DNA from: Streptomyces sp. NBS 14/10
Lineage (GTDB): Bacteria; Actinomycetota; Actinomycetes; Streptomycetales; Streptomycetaceae
Assembly: GCF_002224125.1 (NCBI RefSeq)
Contig: NZ_NCSM01000018.1
Span: 1-64,000 of the forward strand
Reading direction: 5' to 3'
DNA length: 64,000 bases
This document shows positions 34,003 through 41,812 of this stretch, one piece after another. Every line of letters starts with the position of its first letter. Positions within the stretch are counted from its first letter, which is position 1. The position numbers and the translations under genes are program-made. The notes beneath the pieces are model-generated. The model did not search any database, was not told where the DNA came from, and worked only from the letters and a program-made list of their open reading frames with translations.

Positions 34003-35385
34003 CTACCCGCACGATCCGTGGCAGCCGCGCCCGCGCGGGCGGGCCGATACGTCGAGGATGACGAGCGGATTGCGGACCGCCGATCCCGAGCGCGCCTCCG
34101 CCTGGACCTGTTCGGCGATCCAGGGGTCGGGGGCGTTGACCGAGCCGGCCAGGACGAGGGAGCGGGCGCGGCAGCCGCCGGCGAAGGTGGCGGTCTGGCC
34201 GTGGCCGCTGGCCGGGTCGGTGTGCGGAAGGGCCCGTATCGCCTGGAAGCCGGCGCTGTGGTGCCAGATCTCGGCCAGGGAGGTCTCCCGTACGTTGGCG
34301 GCGACGAAATCCGGGCCGAGGAAACTGCACGGGTTGACGTCGCCGGACACGGAGATGGAGCAGACGAGGTTTCCGGCGCCGCAGCCGTAGTTCTGGTGGA
34401 TGACGGACTGCGTCTCCTGCCGGGAATGCGGGCTGAACGGGTCGATGTGACGCAGATCGAGTGGGTCGTCGAGGCTTTGGTCGCCCAGCCGGGACAGGCC
34501 GTTCAACGCCTCGGTGTAATCCGCGAAACTCGGCATCAGCTCCTGATTCCGCTCGGCGACACCGACCGGGTACAGCGGCCGGAACACCGCGGTGTCCGCC
34601 CCCACTTCATGTGCGAGTTCGGCACAGGCGTCGATCTCGTCGAGATTGGTCCGCATGATGGTGAACGCCAGGGTGAAACGGGCGTGTTTACGGAGGACGG
34701 CGAGGCGGTCGAGCACCTTGGCGAAGGTGCCGGGCCCGCGCACCCGGTCGTTGGTCTCGGCCGTGGCGCCTTCCAGGCTGACATTCAGCCAGACCAGTTC
34801 GCGCTTCCCGAATTCCTTGGCGATTTCCTCCGTGATGAGCAGGCCATTGGTGGTGATACACGGGGCCAGGCCATGCTCCAGGGCCAGATCGACGATCTGG
34901 AAAATATCCTTCCGCAGCAGCGGTTCACCGCCGGTGAGCCCGAGCCGGAAGGCGCCGAGCCGCGCCATTTCGGCGAAGAGCCGGTCGATCTCCTCCAGAT
35001 TCAGCCGCTTCTCGCGGCGCGGGAGGTCACCGGCGAAACAGTGGGTGCAGCCCAGGTTGCAGGAGGCGATGACCTCCAGATGGACCGCCAGCGGGCCGGT
35101 GAGATGGTCCGGCGGCACGTCCAGGTCATCGTGGACGGCACCGGCGAACCGGCCGTCGACGGTGAAGAACCCCAGGTCGTAGAAGTGCTCGAAGAACCGC
35201 TGGAGCCGGCCGCGCCGGTCCGCGTCGTCCGTCTCCGCGAGCAGGCGGTCGATGGGGTGCGCGCGCAGCCGCCTCAGGACGTCCGTGGCCTCGGCGTCGA
35301 AGGGCAGATATCGCGACGTACGGCGGTCGAAGACCAGGCTGCCGAAGAATTGCGGGATGAGCACCAGCGGGGCCCGTTCCGGCAT
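34003..35385 (-). CDS. Radical SAM/SPASM peptide-modifying enzyme with RRE-like N-terminus
   Basis: A 460-residue maturase. Residues ~6-75 resemble a PqqD/RRE peptide-recognition domain (APLVLIPQFFGSLVFD...LPFDAEATDVLRRL). The radical SAM cluster is CNLGCTHC (C109, C113, C116), with GGEP at 152-155. The SPASM region has C335, C342, C353 and C405 for auxiliary Fe-S clusters. The unusual tail ends GRGCHGSCG (C455, C459). Such enzymes crosslink or epimerise peptides. ATG 35385 is chosen for GGAGG six bases upstream; the longer frame is repeat DNA. It directly follows the polyglycine protein (20 bp), the best substrate candidate. Confidence 0.88.
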   Translation of the reverse strand: MPERAPLVLIPQFFGSLVFDRRTSRYLPFDAEATDVLRRLRAHPIDRLLAETDDADRRGRLQRFFEHFYDLGFFTVDGRFAGAVHDDLDVPPDHLTGPLAVHLEVIASCNLGCTHCFAGDLPRREKRLNLEEIDRLFAEMARLGAFRLGLTGGEPLLRKDIFQIVDLALEHGLAPCITTNGLLITEEIAKEFGKRELVWLNVSLEGATAETNDRVRGPGTFAKVLDRLAVLRKHARFTLAFTIMRTNLDEIDACAELAHEVGADTAVFRPLYPVGVAERNQELMPSFADYTEALNGLSRLGDQSLDDPLDLRHIDPFSPHSRQETQSVIHQNYGCGAGNLVCSISVSGDVNPCSFLGPDFVAANVRETSLAEIWHHSAGFQAIRALPHTDPASGHGQTATFAGGCRARSLVLAGSVNAPDPWIAEQVQAEARSGSAVRNPLVILDVSARPRGRGCHGSCG

Positions 35386-35404
35386 CGTAAACCTCCGTGA
35401 GTTG

Positions 35405-36127
35405 TCAGGCCGCGCCCGGATCGGAAACGTTGAAGACCTTACGGACCCAGACCCGGCCGCCACCGCCACCGCCACCGCCACCGCCACCGGAACCTCCACC
35501 GGCACCGGCATCTCCACCAGCACCGGCACCGGCACCGGCACCGGGAATCCCCAGGCCCACCGCGCCGAATTCCCTCAGCTTTCGCACCCGATAAGGCTCG
35601 GCATTCCGCTCCGGATCCTCCGGCGGCCGCCGCTCGGACCGCTCCACCATGGGCCGCCAGCCGTCGTCGTCGAAACCGGGGCGCGTCCAGGCGTCGTCCT
35701 CCGGCTCGTCGAGGCAGTATTTCCAACTGCCGTCCGCCGCCGAGAGCACGGACGTCTGCTCGCCCCTGTCAGAGGCCGTGGTCCGCACATGGATGTCGTC
35801 ATCCTGCTTGTAGAGTCCGGCGAACATCATCGTGGTGTACGCGGGGTCGTACGCGGCTATCTCGAACGCGAGGACATGCGTACCGAAAGGGACCAACGGG
35901 CGGGACGAGGAGGGCGCCGTGCCGTCGAGATACATCTCGCCCTGGCCGTCCGTCTCCAGCCACATCGTGAAGGGAACTCCGGCCCGCGGATTGCGCCACC
36001 GCAGCACCACGCCGCCGCATCCGGCGGGCACCTCGCAGTGTCCGTGTTCCTCGAGGATGAAATGCGGTGATGTCTTGGCGTACCGCGAGAGGGAATTGAG
36101 TTTCAGCTCACGCTCGTCCATGCTCAC
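35405..36127 (-). CDS. Beta-sandwich protein with polyglycine insert; candidate radical SAM substrate
   Basis: A 240-residue protein with no signal peptide. Two jelly-roll-like halves are visible: GGVVLRWRNPRAGVPFTMWLET...YLDG and SWKYCLDEPEDDAWTRPGFDDDGWRPM, the second like galactose-binding/glycosidase accessory domains. Between residue ~192 and ~225 the fold is broken by a Gly/Ala tract ending in eleven Gly, then RVWVRKVFNVSDPGAA resumes the sandwich strand. The GTG start at 36127 overlaps the adaptor stop (GTGA); ATG 36121 is an alternative. The tract is encoded by an ACCGCC microsatellite. Its position just before the radical SAM gene makes the Gly tract a possible modification target. 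I know no characterised homologue. Confidence 0.7.
   Translation of the reverse strand: MSMDERELKLNSLSRYAKTSPHFILEEHGHCEVPAGCGGVVLRWRNPRAGVPFTMWLETDGQGEMYLDGTAPSSSRPLVPFGTHVLAFEIAAYDPAYTTMMFAGLYKQDDDIHVRTTASDRGEQTSVLSAADGSWKYCLDEPEDDAWTRPGFDDDGWRPMVERSERRPPEDPERNAEPYRVRKLREFGAVGLGIPGAGAGAGAGGDAGAGGGSGGGGGGGGGGGRVWVRKVFNVSDPGAA
35458..35542 (-). repeat. (CCACCG)/(CACCGG)n tract encoding the polyglycine insert
   Basis: About 85 bp of near-perfect ACCGCC, then CACCGG/CACCAG, repeats. The repeat is multiple of 3, so copy changes lengthen or shorten the Gly tract in frame. Confidence 0.8.
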
Positions 36128-36804
36128 CTCTCGTCTCGGTTTTCCAGGCGGTCGGTGAACTCGCGGTGCCTGACGGGGTTGACCTCGCCGACCCGTCGTA
36201 CGAGGTCCGGTAGCCGATCACGCCGCGCACAGTACTCGATCAGCCGTAGCGTCTTTTGCGATTTGCTCATGCCCTGGGAGAACTCGCCGTACACCGAAGG
36301 AAAATGATCGAGGCAGAGTGCGTTGAGTTCATCGTCGTCCAGGGCGTCCATGACCAGTCGGCGTACGTCGCCCGGCTGATAGGAGAGGGGTGCGGGGGCC
36401 GGAGATGCGGCGACGGTCGGGGTGCCGGCGAGCCGGGCGATGATCCCGTACGCCGCGCTGTTGGGGTCCTCCGCGATCAGGCCGACCAGGCGCCGCAGCC
36501 TCCCCTGGTCCGCCGCCCGGCGCAGGACCTGCGGCCACACCTCCGCCATGGGCGCCGTCCACGCGAACTCGGCGGCGCGCATCCCCGCCGCGAGCACGAA
36601 GGCCCGTACCTCGGCCCCCTGGTCGTACGCGGTGAGGAGCGCGGCGAGCAGTTCCCGCGCCCGCGGGTCGTCGGCGGCGAAGGGGGCCGTGTCCAGCAGA
36701 CTCATATCGGTCACAGCGTCTTCTCGCTCGCTTCTCCGCCCGCGCGGCGCAAGCTCGGGCATCGTCGTCGGCTGCCGCCCGGCAGCCGCGCGTGCGTCGC
36801 TCAC
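36124..36804 (-). CDS. Two-domain death-fold-like adaptor (EAD-A + EAD-B)
   Basis: A 226-residue protein made of two small helical domains and a linker. EAD-A (~37-125, LLDTAPFAADDPRAREL ... GRLRRLVGLIAEDP) matches the N-terminus of the downstream-acting protease at 36801-37868 (about 29 of 80 aligned residues identical by eye). It has the W...PM..VW..vL..A...gRLr.Ll pattern I associate with EAD1. EAD-B (~147-212, DVRRLVMDALDDDELNALC) matches the N-terminus of the STAND ATPase and resembles EAD7. No enzyme domain is present. GTG 36804 overlaps the protease stop. Its role as a bridge is inferred from these paired similarities. Confidence 0.8.
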   Translation of the reverse strand: MSDARAAAGRQPTTMPELAPRGRRSEREDAVTDMSLLDTAPFAADDPRARELLAALLTAYDQGAEVRAFVLAAGMRAAEFAWTAPMAEVWPQVLRRAADQGRLRRLVGLIAEDPNSAAYGIIARLAGTPTVAASPAPAPLSYQPGDVRRLVMDALDDDELNALCLDHFPSVYGEFSQGMSKSQKTLRLIEYCARRDRLPDLVRRVGEVNPVRHREFTDRLENRDER

Positions 36805-37868
36805 AGCACCCCCGCCGAGGCAAGTCCCTCCGCCACCCGGGATATCCGGCGCCCCTGATTACGGAATTCCCGCTTCCCGAACTCCTCGACGGCCACCCAC
36901 CGATGGTGCAGCCCGACCAATTGCCACCGTTCATTGAAAACGGGCGAGCCGGAGGAACCGGCCTCCGTGTCCGTCCAATACTGGATCACATCGTCATCGA
37001 CATGGCGGACGATGTTGTGGTGCATCCCTATCTTCTTCACCCCGCCGTTCGGATGCTGAATGATGGAGACCCGCTCGCCGACCGAGACCGGTTCGGCGTC
37101 CGCCAATTCGACGACGGGAATATCGTCCGGCAGCGGCCCGTCCGCCCGGATCACCGCCCAGTCGTGCGCCGGGTCGCCGGTGATCGTCTCGGGGCGGCAG
37201 CGCAGCACCGTATGGGCGCGGTGCCGGGCGGCGGTGTCGAGCTCGTAGTGCAGCCATGCCTCGACGCGCGTCGCGGGACCGGGGCGGGGGTCGGGACCAG
37301 GGCCCGGACCGGGACCGATGTCGTAGAGGACGTGGTGATTGGTCAGCAGCAGGTCTTCGCCGATCCGGAACGCGGTCCCGTAGGCCCGGCCGCTCTCCAG
37401 CGTCACCAGCAGCCGCACCACGGCCGGGGCGAGCTCGACCCCGCGCCGCATGAACGCCACGTCGAGCAGGGTCGGCTGGTCGAAGATCTGCCGCTCCCAT
37501 GCGTCACGGGCGTCGAACCCTTTCCACACGACCCCCGAATCGACGGCCGCCGGGGCCTCCACCACCGGCTCCGCCGCCATCAGCTCGCGCAGCCGAAGCG
37601 CCACCGCCTCATCGTTTTCCGCCACTTGTTCGAGCAGCGCGCGGAGTCGATTCTGGTTACGGGCCTTGGTGATCAGGTCGTGCCAGACGGAATGCATCGG
37701 CCGATCCCATGCGACCGTCGCCGGTTTCACCCCCGCCCGCACCGCGAACTCGACGACCGGCCCTTCCCGGAAATGGATTCCCGCGAGGAAGTCGTGGAGT
37801 TCACGCGACTCCGGTCTGCTCCAGTCGAAGGGCAGTGTGTCGAGAAAATGCGGCACGGTTCCCAGCAT
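36801..37868 (-). CDS. Trypsin-like serine protease with N-terminal effector-associated domain
   Basis: A 355-residue cytoplasmic-looking protein (no signal peptide). Residues ~8-98 are EAD-A, shared with the adaptor. The chymotrypsin-fold protease (~140-330) has H179 (LLTNHHVL), D236 (HDWAVIR) and S306 (GSSGSPVF), a V8/HtrA-like triad. A GPGPGPGPDPRPGP loop lies at ~185-198. In EAD conflict systems such proteases are the effectors switched on by oligomerisation. The start is uncertain: ATG 37868 has a poor SD, and a GTG five codons downstream would follow GGGAACC. It overlaps the adaptor by 4 bp; the kinase ends 28 bp upstream. Confidence 0.88.
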   Translation of the reverse strand: MLGTVPHFLDTLPFDWSRPESRELHDFLAGIHFREGPVVEFAVRAGVKPATVAWDRPMHSVWHDLITKARNQNRLRALLEQVAENDEAVALRLRELMAAEPVVEAPAAVDSGVVWKGFDARDAWERQIFDQPTLLDVAFMRRGVELAPAVVRLLVTLESGRAYGTAFRIGEDLLLTNHHVLYDIGPGPGPGPDPRPGPATRVEAWLHYELDTAARHRAHTVLRCRPETITGDPAHDWAVIRADGPLPDDIPVVELADAEPVSVGERVSIIQHPNGGVKKIGMHHNIVRHVDDDVIQYWTDTEAGSSGSPVFNERWQLVGLHHRWVAVEEFGKREFRNQGRRISRVAEGLASAGVL

Positions 37869-37896
37869 AGGGGAGACGTACGACGCGCTCAGTAGC

Positions 37897-39504
37897 TCAG
37901 CGGGTGACCGACACGGTCACGTTGAGCGTTCCTTTGTTGTCGTCCAGGCAAGCATCGTTGATCCGCAGCTCCAATGCCCCGCTACGGGCCGCCCGGAAGC
38001 TCCACTCGGGCGCCACGATGCGGGCCGGCCTGGGTTTTGTGTCTCCCCCGAAGCGCCCCAGCAGCGTTCCGAACCTCGCTCCGGGGTTCACCTTGCAGCT
38101 CTGGGCGAAGTCCAAGCTCTGGTCGTCGGCCGCGGAAAGGCCGCGCGCGCCGACGTAAGGCAGTGCTTGTTCGCGGTGGTCCACCGTCCAGGTGCCCGTG
38201 GTGTAGCGCACGGCCACCCTGTCGCCCTTCCGGATGGGCGTCGTCACCGCCGCCCGCTGCCAGCCCGTGGTCGCCCGCACCGTCACCTCGGTCGTCGTGG
38301 TGGTCGGGCCGTCGTCCCGCCCGAACGGGGGCGTACCGGTGACGAACAGACCGGCGACGAGCCCGCCCGCGAGCGCAACGGCCCCCGCCGCCACCGCCCA
38401 CCACGTCCGCTTCCGGCCCCGTCGGCGATCGTCGTCGCGGCCGGTGGGCAGAGGGCCGGCGCTGATGGCAGTCGGCTCCCAACCGCCCGCCCACTGCGCC
38501 GGATCGCCCGCGTGCGTCCGGGTCTCCGCGTCCGCGATGAGGTTCGACGTCCGTACGGCCTCGGGCGGCACGGGCGAAGGAAGCGGCGCTGCGTACGGGG
38601 GCGCCCCCGGCAGCGGGCCGGGGTCCACGGCGCCGTCCGCGGCGCCTCCCGCGACCCGCCGCAGGGCGTCCCGCACCGCATCCGCGGACGGGCGCTGCTC
38701 AGGCGCCTTGCGCAGCAGGGCCTCCAGCACCGGCCGCAGCGGACCGACCCGCTCCGGGATCATCGGCTCCCCGAACGCCACGGCGTGGAGCGTGGCGACG
38801 CGCGAAGTACGCCCGAAGGGCGACTCCCCCGAGCTGATGACACACAAGGTCGCGCCCAGCGACCACAGGTCGGACGCGGGCCCGACCGCGTCCCCGTTCA
38901 GCCGCTCCGGCGCCATGAAGTCGGCGGATCCGACCAGTTCACCGGTGGTCGTCAGGAACTCGCCGTCGTCCAGGATCGCGATGCCGAAGTCGGTGAGCAC
39001 CGCGCTGCCGTCCCGGCGCAGCAGCACATTGGCGGGTTTGACGTCGCGGTGCAGCGCTCCGGCGGCGTGGACGGCCTCCAGGGCGCCGAGCATCTGCAGC
39101 CCGAGGACGGCGGCCCGCTGCGGCGGCAGCGGCCCGTGGTCCGCGAGCAGGCGGACGAGCGAAGGGCCGTCGATGAGTTCCATGACGATCCATAACCGGT
39201 CCTCGTGCTCGACCAGGTCGTGCACCCCCACCACATGGGGGTGGGGCACCCGGGCGACCGTACGGGCCTCCCGGACCGCGCGCCGCAGCAGCCGTCTGTG
39301 CTCTTCGCCGCCGTCGGTGAAAATGTGCAGTTCCTTGACGGCGACCTCGCGCTCCAGCACCTTGTCACGCGCGCGCCAGACAGTCCCCATACCGCCCCTG
39401 CCGAGCCGGTCCAGGAGCAGATACCGGCCGGCGATCAGCCGTCCGGCGCCGCGCTCGCCGTACGTCGCGATCTCGCCGTCCCCCGCGCCGTCCCCCGGCC
39501 CCAT
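37897..39504 (-). CDS. Transmembrane Ser/Thr kinase with PA-IL-like lectin ectodomain
   Basis: A 535-residue kinase. Kinase domain ~25-285: GRGGMG, K57 (VAVKEL), HRDVKPAN (D154), DFG 172-174. After a Pro-rich juxtamembrane segment, one TM helix is at ~368-390. The ectodomain (~405-535) follows the LecA/PA-IL pattern: WQRAAVTTPIRKGDRV, FGTLLGRFGG, and the calcium/sugar-site-like LRINDACLDDNKGTLNV. This suggests sensing of galactose-type glycans. ATG 39504 has GGGGAGGAAATCGC upstream. It lies 28 bp before the protease gene on the same strand and may be the first gene of the EAD operon. Confidence 0.88.
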   Translation of the reverse strand: MGPGDGAGDGEIATYGERGAGRLIAGRYLLLDRLGRGGMGTVWRARDKVLEREVAVKELHIFTDGGEEHRRLLRRAVREARTVARVPHPHVVGVHDLVEHEDRLWIVMELIDGPSLVRLLADHGPLPPQRAAVLGLQMLGALEAVHAAGALHRDVKPANVLLRRDGSAVLTDFGIAILDDGEFLTTTGELVGSADFMAPERLNGDAVGPASDLWSLGATLCVISSGESPFGRTSRVATLHAVAFGEPMIPERVGPLRPVLEALLRKAPEQRPSADAVRDALRRVAGGAADGAVDPGPLPGAPPYAAPLPSPVPPEAVRTSNLIADAETRTHAGDPAQWAGGWEPTAISAGPLPTGRDDDRRRGRKRTWWAVAAGAVALAGGLVAGLFVTGTPPFGRDDGPTTTTTEVTVRATTGWQRAAVTTPIRKGDRVAVRYTTGTWTVDHREQALPYVGARGLSAADDQSLDFAQSCKVNPGARFGTLLGRFGGDTKPRPARIVAPEWSFRAARSGALELRINDACLDDNKGTLNVTVSVTR

Positions 39505-39727
39505 GCGATTTCCTCCCCCTGTGGCGGCGGTGCGCCTCGTGCGGCCGTCCAACGCGCCCGGGCGGTGTGCCGAGCATAGTCCGGCGCCCAACTTCCGGCC
39601 CAAGTCCCGATTTGATCTCATACGGCGTGGGCGCCCACACCTTGCCCGGCCGGACCATTAGCGTTCGCGGCGGTATTCGCCCGGATATACGGCCGGAAGA
39701 TGGACAGCCGGAAGGAGCCAAGGAATC

Positions 39728-40564
39728 GTGGCGGACCAGGACAAGGTGACCGTACGACTCAGCAGCCTCCCCGAGACCCTGTTATGGAACCTCTACCACC
39801 GGGCGTACGAGGCCCGGCAGCCCCGGACGGTGCTCCACGACCCCAAGGCCATCGAGCTCGTCGACCGCCTCGACTTCCCCTTCGAGAAGACCTTCGGCCC
39901 GCCCCACCCGCTGCTCGCCCAGGGCCAGGCGCTGCGCGTACGGTCCTTCGACGCCGCCGTACAGTCCTTCCTCGACGATCACCCGACCGGCACGGTCGTC
40001 AACCTCGCCGAGGGCCTGGAGACCCAGTTCTGGCGGATCGACAACGACCGGGCGCGCTGGCTGGGCGTCGAGCTCCCGGAGACCGCCGAACTGCGCCGCG
40101 CCCTGCTGCCGGACACCGAGCGGCGGCGCACCCTGGCCCAGTCCGTGCTCGACCTGTCCTGGATGGACGAGGTCGACACCGAGGGCGGTGTGCTGCTCAC
40201 CGCCCAGGGGCTGCTGATGTATCTGCGCCCGCCCCAGGTGCGGGAGCTGATCGCGGCGTGCGCCGAGCGGTTCCGGGGCGGGGCGCTGGTCTTCGACGCC
40301 GTGCCCCGCTGGCTCAGCGCCGGCACCCAGCGCAGCGAGAAGCGCCCCGCGCGGGGCTACCGCATGCCCGGCATGCCGTGGGGCCTGAACGCCGGTGAGT
40401 TGCAGAAGGTGCGTACGGCCCACCCGGGCGTCGTCGACGTGCGCGAGCTGCATCTGCCGCGCGGCCGGGGCCCGTACTTCGGGGCGCTCACGCCGGTGCT
40501 GTACCGGCTGCCCGCCCTGCGGAACATGCGGCCGACGATGACCGCCATCGCACGGTTCGCCTGA
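39728..40564 (+). CDS. Class I SAM-dependent methyltransferase (LCM/PPM1-type)
   Basis: A 278-residue enzyme of the leucine-carboxyl-methyltransferase/O-methyltransferase family: TLLWNLYHRAYEARQ and DPKAIELVDRLDF at the start, the SAM loop VVNLAEGLETQFWR, and LLTAQGLLMYL at the third motif. Family members methylate polyketide hydroxyls or carboxyls. GTG start, SD AAGGAG. It is divergent from the kinase by 223 bp, which hold no further gene or motif I can support. Substrate unknown. Confidence 0.85.
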   Translation: MADQDKVTVRLSSLPETLLWNLYHRAYEARQPRTVLHDPKAIELVDRLDFPFEKTFGPPHPLLAQGQALRVRSFDAAVQSFLDDHPTGTVVNLAEGLETQFWRIDNDRARWLGVELPETAELRRALLPDTERRRTLAQSVLDLSWMDEVDTEGGVLLTAQGLLMYLRPPQVRELIAACAERFRGGALVFDAVPRWLSAGTQRSEKRPARGYRMPGMPWGLNAGELQKVRTAHPGVVDVRELHLPRGRGPYFGALTPVLYRLPALRNMRPTMTAIARFA

Positions 40565-40634
40565 CGGGCGCGCGTACGTTCAGGCGTCCGGGGCGGGGTC
40601 GCTGTTCGACGGCCCCGCCCAAGGCGCCCCGCCC

Positions 40635-40679
40635 GGTCACTCCGGTCACTCCGGTCACTCCGGTCACTCCGGTCACTCC
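40635..40679 (-). repeat. Five tandem copies of GGTCACTCC spanning the XRE gene stop codon
   Basis: Nine-bp units at 40635, 40644, 40653, 40662 and 40671. On the minus strand each unit reads CCG GAG TGA-like, so the stop codon at 40673-40675 and downstream copies repeat the last Pro-Glu-stop of the gene. Confidence 0.85.
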
Positions 40680-41461
40680 GGCGGGACGCTGTACCGTTCC
40701 AGGGCCGCCTTGGACGTCGAGGTGTCCATGAGTCTCAGCTCCCACGGCCCGGTGTTGACGTCGAAGTCCTTCCCGAACCCGACCCACTTGCCCGCCATGC
40801 GTCGGCCGGTCGGCTCCACGAGCAGCTGAACCGCGCCGTGGTAGGACGCGCCCTGGTAGTAGCCGTCCCTCGCCGTCTGCTCGTTCCAGGTACCGGTGAC
40901 CACGTTCCGGTCCACGGTGAGGTCCAGGGAGAGCGGCGAATCCGGGTTCAGCGACGCCCCGTTGAGAGAACGCCCCGTCAGTCGGTTGCCGTGCTGGACA
41001 AGCACGACGTAGTGCCTGCCCTCGAACGAGTCGTCGCGGCCCGAGGAGTAGAACTCGTACCGCGACAGCCATACGCCGCTGTAGTTGGCCCCGGCCGTCT
41101 CGGGGGCTGTCGCGGCTGACTCGGTGTCCGCCGTCGCGGAGGCGACGCCCTCCGGGCCCGGCGCCATGTCGTGTCCCCCTCGCCCGTCGCCCTGGACCCT
41201 GGCCAGGGGCACCTGCGGGGCGAACCCCAGAACCTCGGCCGGCATGCCCGTCACCCTCTCCAGGGCGCGTACGTACACGGGCCTCGGCGATCTGCTGATA
41301 CCGGCTTCCCAGCGCTGGACAAGCCTCTTGCTCGCGTCGTTCGGCTCACCTAGTTCGACACCCGCTCGGCGGAGCGCCTTGGCCAGGTCTTCCTGGCTCA
41401 TCCGCAGGCCGATGCGCACGGCCCGCAGCGCGTCGTTCGGTACGTGCACCTCGGTCGTCAT
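40673..41461 (-). CDS. XRE-family HTH protein with C-terminal beta-barrel domain
   Basis: A 262-residue protein. N-terminal XRE HTH (~10-70): LRAVRIGLRMSQEDLAKALRRAG, then LVQRWEAG. A linker (~90-120) rich in Ala/Thr/Glu leads to a beta-rich C-terminal domain (GVWLSRYEFYSSGRDDSFEGRHYVVLVQHGNRLTGRS, VTGTWNEQTA, GKWVGFGKDF) that looks lipocalin-like and may bind a small molecule. ATG 41461 is used because the HTH begins shortly after and repeated TGACACC motifs sit across the start region. Common in Streptomyces; function unknown. Confidence 0.78.
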   Translation of the reverse strand: MTTEVHVPNDALRAVRIGLRMSQEDLAKALRRAGVELGEPNDASKRLVQRWEAGISRSPRPVYVRALERVTGMPAEVLGFAPQVPLARVQGDGRGGHDMAPGPEGVASATADTESAATAPETAGANYSGVWLSRYEFYSSGRDDSFEGRHYVVLVQHGNRLTGRSLNGASLNPDSPLSLDLTVDRNVVTGTWNEQTARDGYYQGASYHGAVQLLVEPTGRRMAGKWVGFGKDFDVNTGPWELRLMDTSTSKAALERYSVPPE

Positions 41462-41491
41462 GACACCCAACGCTAGCCCCAACCTGCATCT

Positions 41492-41525
41492 AATGACACC
41501 TAAATGACGCCTATTGAACGACACC
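41492..41525 (-). promoter_or_regulatory. TGACACC direct repeats upstream of the XRE gene
   Basis: AATGACACC (41492), AATGACGCC (41503) and a related CGACACC (41519) are spaced 11-14 bp apart. Another TGACACC overlaps the start codon at 41461. This fits an autoregulatory operator for the XRE protein. Confidence 0.5.
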
Positions 41526-41606
41526 CGAGCAACGCCCTCTCTGTCGTCGCAATGCCACGGCGACCGGCGGCACGATCACGACCAGACGCTACGGAAAGGG
41601 CGAATC

Positions 41607-41795
41607 ATGATGGACGGAGCGAAGCGGAGACGCCTCATGACCCTCAAGGTCTCCCGTGACGGCGGCCGCACCTGGGGTGCCGAAGTGGTGTTCATGAGCA
41701 GCGACTCGTTGCCTGCCCTGCAAAGCTCCGTATGGCCGCCGTGCCAGTGCTTACGCTGCGTACCAAAGGCAGTACGACCCAGTACGCGGGCCTGA
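41607..41795 (+). CDS. Small Arg-rich hypothetical protein
   Basis: A 62-residue ORF (62 codons from ATG 41607; 41610 is an alternative) with SD GGAAAGGG. It contains LKVSRDGGRTWGAEVVF and a C-terminal WPPCQCLRC metal-binding-like cluster. I believe similar small proteins sit next to XRE regulators in other streptomycetes, but this is from memory. Its end overlaps the upstream region of the PLP-enzyme gene by nothing (18-bp gap). Function unknown. Confidence 0.55.
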   Translation: MMDGAKRRRLMTLKVSRDGGRTWGAEVVFMSSDSLPALQSSVWPPCQCLRCVPKAVRPSTRA

Positions 41796-41812
41796 CCAGG
41801 CAGAATGGACAG

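Noticed and set aside
39505..39727. Bidirectional promoter array between kinase and methyltransferase
   Set aside because: No palindrome, repeat or clear -35/-10 could be supported.
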